Shown: positions 14,935-16,838 of the stretch, one piece after another
Layout: the number at the start of each line of letters is the position of its first letter
How positions within the stretch are numbered: the stretch's first letter is position 1
Assembly (NCBI GenBank): GCA_013813675.1
Contig: JACCRH010000200.1
Span: forward strand, 1 to 16,838
DNA: 16,838 nt
Direction of reading: 5' to 3'
Source of the DNA: Gemmatimonadales bacterium
Lineage (GTDB): Bacteria > Gemmatimonadota > Gemmatimonadetes > Gemmatimonadales > GWC2-71-9
The notes under the pieces: generated by a model
Database searches by the model: none
Told to the model about the DNA's origin: nothing
The model's input: only the letters and a program-made list of their open reading frames with translations
Translations under genes and position numbers: made by a program

Positions 14935-15968
14935 GCTCAACCCTCAGACTGCTGGCCTTGGGGGCGCTGGCCGGATGGACGGCCATGAAGCTCCTGCGCG
15001 ACGACCGGGACTCGTTCTCGTTCGACGGAAAGACGGTCCTCATCACCGGCGGCTCGCGCGGTCTGGGCCTGGTGCTGGCTCGTGACGCGGCGGCGGCGGG
15101 AGCCCGGGTGGCGATCTGCGGCCGGGATCCGGAGGCGTTGGAGCGCGCTCGTGCCACGCTGGAGCGGATCGGTGCCACTGTGGTCGCCGTGCAGGCCGAC
15201 GTGACCCAGCCGGACGCGGTCCGCGAGTTGATCGACGCGGTGGCCGCCCGGCTGGGGCCCATCGACATGTTGATCAACAACGCCGGAGTGATCGAAGTCG
15301 GTCCCGCCGAGACGATGACGGTCTCCGACTACGAGGAGGCGATGGCCACCAATTTCTGGGGCATGGTCTATCCTACCCTTCAGGTGCTGCCCTCGATGCG
15401 CGAGCGCGGCGGCGGCAGGATCGTCAACATCACCTCGATCGGCGGGAAGTTGGGGATCCCCCACCTGTTGCCATACAGCGCCAGCAAGTTCGCCGCCCTG
15501 GGCTTCTCCCAGGGCCTTCGCGCCGCGGTCGCCGGCGACGACGTCTCGGTGACCACGGCCATCCCGGGGCTCATGCGCACCGGCAGCCCCCGCAACGCAA
15601 TCTTCCGCGGCAAGCACCGCGCCGAATACGCCTGGTTCAGCATCGCCGACGCGCTGCCCGGTCTGTCGGTCAGCGCCGACCAGGCTTCCAGGCGGATCCT
15701 GTCGGCGGCGTGCCGGGGAGATCCCGAAGTCCTGTTTCCCGCGGTGGCCCGGCTCGCGGTGATCGCCTCCGCCGTGGCGCCGCATCTGACCGCCTCGGCG
15801 CTGACCCTTGCCAACCGGCTGCTGCCTGGCGCGCCAGCGGCACGCACGGGACGGAAGCGCGGTAAGGACAGCCAATCCGGCCTTTCTCCTTCGTGGCTGA
15901 GCAAGCGAGGAGACGAGGCCGCGCGACGACATAACCAGGTTGCTCCCGCCGAAGGCTCCCGCGCCTGA
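14931..15968 (+). CDS. SDR family NAD(P)-dependent oxidoreductase, membrane-associated
   Basis: A classical short-chain dehydrogenase of 345 aa, longer than the usual 250. It has the Rossmann glycine motif TGGSRGLG (39-46), NNAG (116-119), and catalytic Ser169, Tyr182 and Lys186 (YSASK). Arg47-type positions were not used, so the NADH or NADPH preference is left open. An N-terminal hydrophobic stretch (about 5-20) and a hydrophobic C-terminal segment (about 272-298) followed by a basic tail (SKRGDEAARRH) suggest membrane association. Substrate unknown; a lipid or other hydrophobic carbonyl would suit the SRPBCC neighbours. The start is the ATG in an ATGA overlap with the small gene; GGGAG (14915-14919) lies 11 nt upstream. 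Confidence 0.92.
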   Translation: MSSTLRLLALGALAGWTAMKLLRDDRDSFSFDGKTVLITGGSRGLGLVLARDAAAAGARVAICGRDPEALERARATLERIGATVVAVQADVTQPDAVRELIDAVAARLGPIDMLINNAGVIEVGPAETMTVSDYEEAMATNFWGMVYPTLQVLPSMRERGGGRIVNITSIGGKLGIPHLLPYSASKFAALGFSQGLRAAVAGDDVSVTTAIPGLMRTGSPRNAIFRGKHRAEYAWFSIADALPGLSVSADQASRRILSAACRGDPEVLFPAVARLAVIASAVAPHLTASALTLANRLLPGAPAARTGRKRGKDSQSGLSPSWLSKRGDEAARRHNQVAPAEGSRA

Positions 15969-15998
15969 GCCGAGGCTGGTGGCAGAGAGGATGCCAAG

Positions 15999-16745
15999 AT
16001 GACGGCGACGTTCGACGGGATCGGCCGAACCGAGGAGTGGGAGAATCTGCGGCGGCGCGAGCCCGCGTCGGCCAGCGACATCAACGTCGGCCGGCGGGAG
16101 CGCTGGATCTCGGCCATCGCCGCCGCGGCCGTCGCCGCGTACGGCCTGCGCCGGCGCCGCGGGCGGGGGGTGTTGCTCCCGATCGCGGGCGCCCTTATCG
16201 GCCGGGCGGTGAGTGGACGCTGCGCGGTGAACCGGATGATGGGGCGCAACAGCGCCCTCGATGACGTCCCCTCGAGCCCGGTCACCAGCGTGGGCCGGGG
16301 CGAGGGCGTACGGGTAGACGAGCGCATCGTGATCAATCGTGCCCGCGGGGAGGTCTACCGCTTCTGGCGCAACCTCGAGAATCTGCCCCGCTTCATGGAC
16401 CACCTCGAGGCCGTGACCGTGCTGGACGAGCGCCGCTCCCACTGGACGGCGAAAGGACCGGCCGGCAGCCGAGTGGAGTGGGAGGCCGAAATCCACAACG
16501 AGATTCCCAACGACCTCATCGCCTGGCGCTCGCTGCCGGGGTCCGACATCGCCAACGCCGGCTCGGTGCACTTCGCGCCCACTGAAAACGGCGACACCGA
16601 GGTGCGGGTGGTGCTGCGGTACGATCCTCCGGCCGGCAAGGTGGGGGCCGCCGTCGCGCGGCTGTTCAGCGAGGATCCTGCCTCCCAGGTGGCCGACGAT
16701 CTTCGAAGGCTCAAGCAAGTCCTGGAGGCCGGCGAAGCCGGGTGA
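15999..16745 (+). CDS. membrane-anchored SRPBCC domain protein (paralogue 2)
   Basis: A 248-aa paralogue of the protein at 13836. An N-terminal segment INVGRRERWISAIAAAAVAA (28-47) and VLLPIAGALIGRAVSG (58-73) resemble the YgaP/DUF2892-type membrane domain. An SRPBCC domain follows (about 104-243), with the shared landmarks RGEVYRFWRNLENLPRFM, RVEWEAEIHNEIP, LIAWRSLPGS, RYDPPAGKVG and DDLRRLKQVLE. It therefore combines a membrane piece with a hydrophobic-ligand pocket, as paralogue 1 does, but lacks the YtxH-like start. GAGAGGA (15985-15991) is 7 nt upstream of the ATG. It follows the SDR stop by 30 nt and overlaps the next gene by 4 nt (GTGA). Confidence 0.87.
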   Translation: MTATFDGIGRTEEWENLRRREPASASDINVGRRERWISAIAAAAVAAYGLRRRRGRGVLLPIAGALIGRAVSGRCAVNRMMGRNSALDDVPSSPVTSVGRGEGVRVDERIVINRARGEVYRFWRNLENLPRFMDHLEAVTVLDERRSHWTAKGPAGSRVEWEAEIHNEIPNDLIAWRSLPGSDIANAGSVHFAPTENGDTEVRVVLRYDPPAGKVGAAVARLFSEDPASQVADDLRRLKQVLEAGEAG

Positions 16746-16838
16746 TCTACGACTGCATCATCGTCGGCGGCGGCCCCGCCGGGCTGAGCGCTGCGCTCAT
16801 GCTCGGCCGGTGCCGCCGCCGAGTGCTGCTCTGCGACA
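16742..16838 (+). CDS. NAD(P)/FAD-dependent oxidoreductase, thioredoxin reductase-like (partial, cut by window end)
   Basis: Only the first 32 codons are present. They contain the FAD-binding dinucleotide motif IIVGGGPAGLSAALMLGR and a second strand RRRVLLCD, typical of small thioredoxin-reductase-like flavoproteins. The GTG start at 16742 overlaps the previous stop by 4 nt (GTGA), so it continues the operon. Without the rest, the redox-active CxxC and NADPH domain cannot be checked, so the specific function is open. Confidence 0.85.
   Translation, partial: MIYDCIIVGGGPAGLSAALMLGRCRRRVLLCD

Noticed and set aside
15991..16002. Tiny upstream reading frame ATG CCA AGA TGA overlapping the start of SRPBCC paralogue 2
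   Set aside because: Three codons overlapping the Shine-Dalgarno region are easily produced by chance, and nothing else supports regulation by it.
14937..16718. 593-aa open frame on the minus strand
   Set aside because: It lies over the SDR and second SRPBCC genes, which have clear motifs and coupled starts; the antisense translation shows none.
1..16838. Prophage, insertion sequence, defence system, CRISPR array or tRNA
   Set aside because: No transposase, integrase, nuclease-effector pair, direct-repeat array or cloverleaf was seen. The MBL nuclease and helicase belong to the known ligase-associated repair set rather than to a defence island.

Overview
The window is GC-rich and densely coded. 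It holds 16 genes, the last cut by the right edge, with no rRNA, tRNA, CRISPR array, transposase or phage gene seen. The large duplicated FtsX/MacB-type permease behind a PadR regulator, the high GC and the frequent GTG starts suit a free-living Gemmatimonadota- or Acidobacteriota-like bacterium. That assignment is inference, because no phylogenetic marker is present.

Layout, left to right. (1) Positions 63-2451, minus strand: cydA-cydB, a cytochrome bd-type quinol oxidase. An 18-bp palindrome upstream of cydA matches the Rex (NADH/NAD+ sensor) operator consensus exactly. (2) 2508-6626, minus strand: a metallo-beta-lactamase-fold protein with an N-terminal zinc ribbon, then the Lhr-like DEXH helicase and PdeM phosphoesterase of the ligase-associated DNA damage response set. 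The three genes overlap end to start. (3) 6659-9985, plus strand: a 77-aa Cys/His-rich protein, then a PadR regulator and an 861-aa ADOP-type permease. The PadR promoter is near-consensus, carries a palindromic operator and looks leaderless. (4) 9972-13680, minus strand: a PEBP/YbhB-like protein, a lipoprotein Cu/Zn superoxide dismutase, then the exonuclease and ATP-dependent DNA ligase that complete the ligase-associated set. (5) 13836 to the right edge, plus strand: a tightly packed operon with two paralogous membrane-anchored SRPBCC proteins, a small hydrophilic protein, a short-chain dehydrogenase and the start of a thioredoxin-reductase-like flavoprotein. The gap between blocks 4 and 5 holds a CRP/FNR-like palindrome.

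How it fits together: cytochrome bd, Cu/Zn SOD and the four-part DNA repair set suggest an oxidative-stress or microaerobic theme. The repair set is split into helicase-PdeM and Exo-ligase halves by the opposite-strand PadR/permease block, as if that block had landed inside a formerly continuous minus-strand run. Two copies of a 27-nt intergenic repeat, at the left edge and just upstream of padR, share a hairpin with one compensatory base-pair change. The least understood part is the SRPBCC/SDR operon at the right end.
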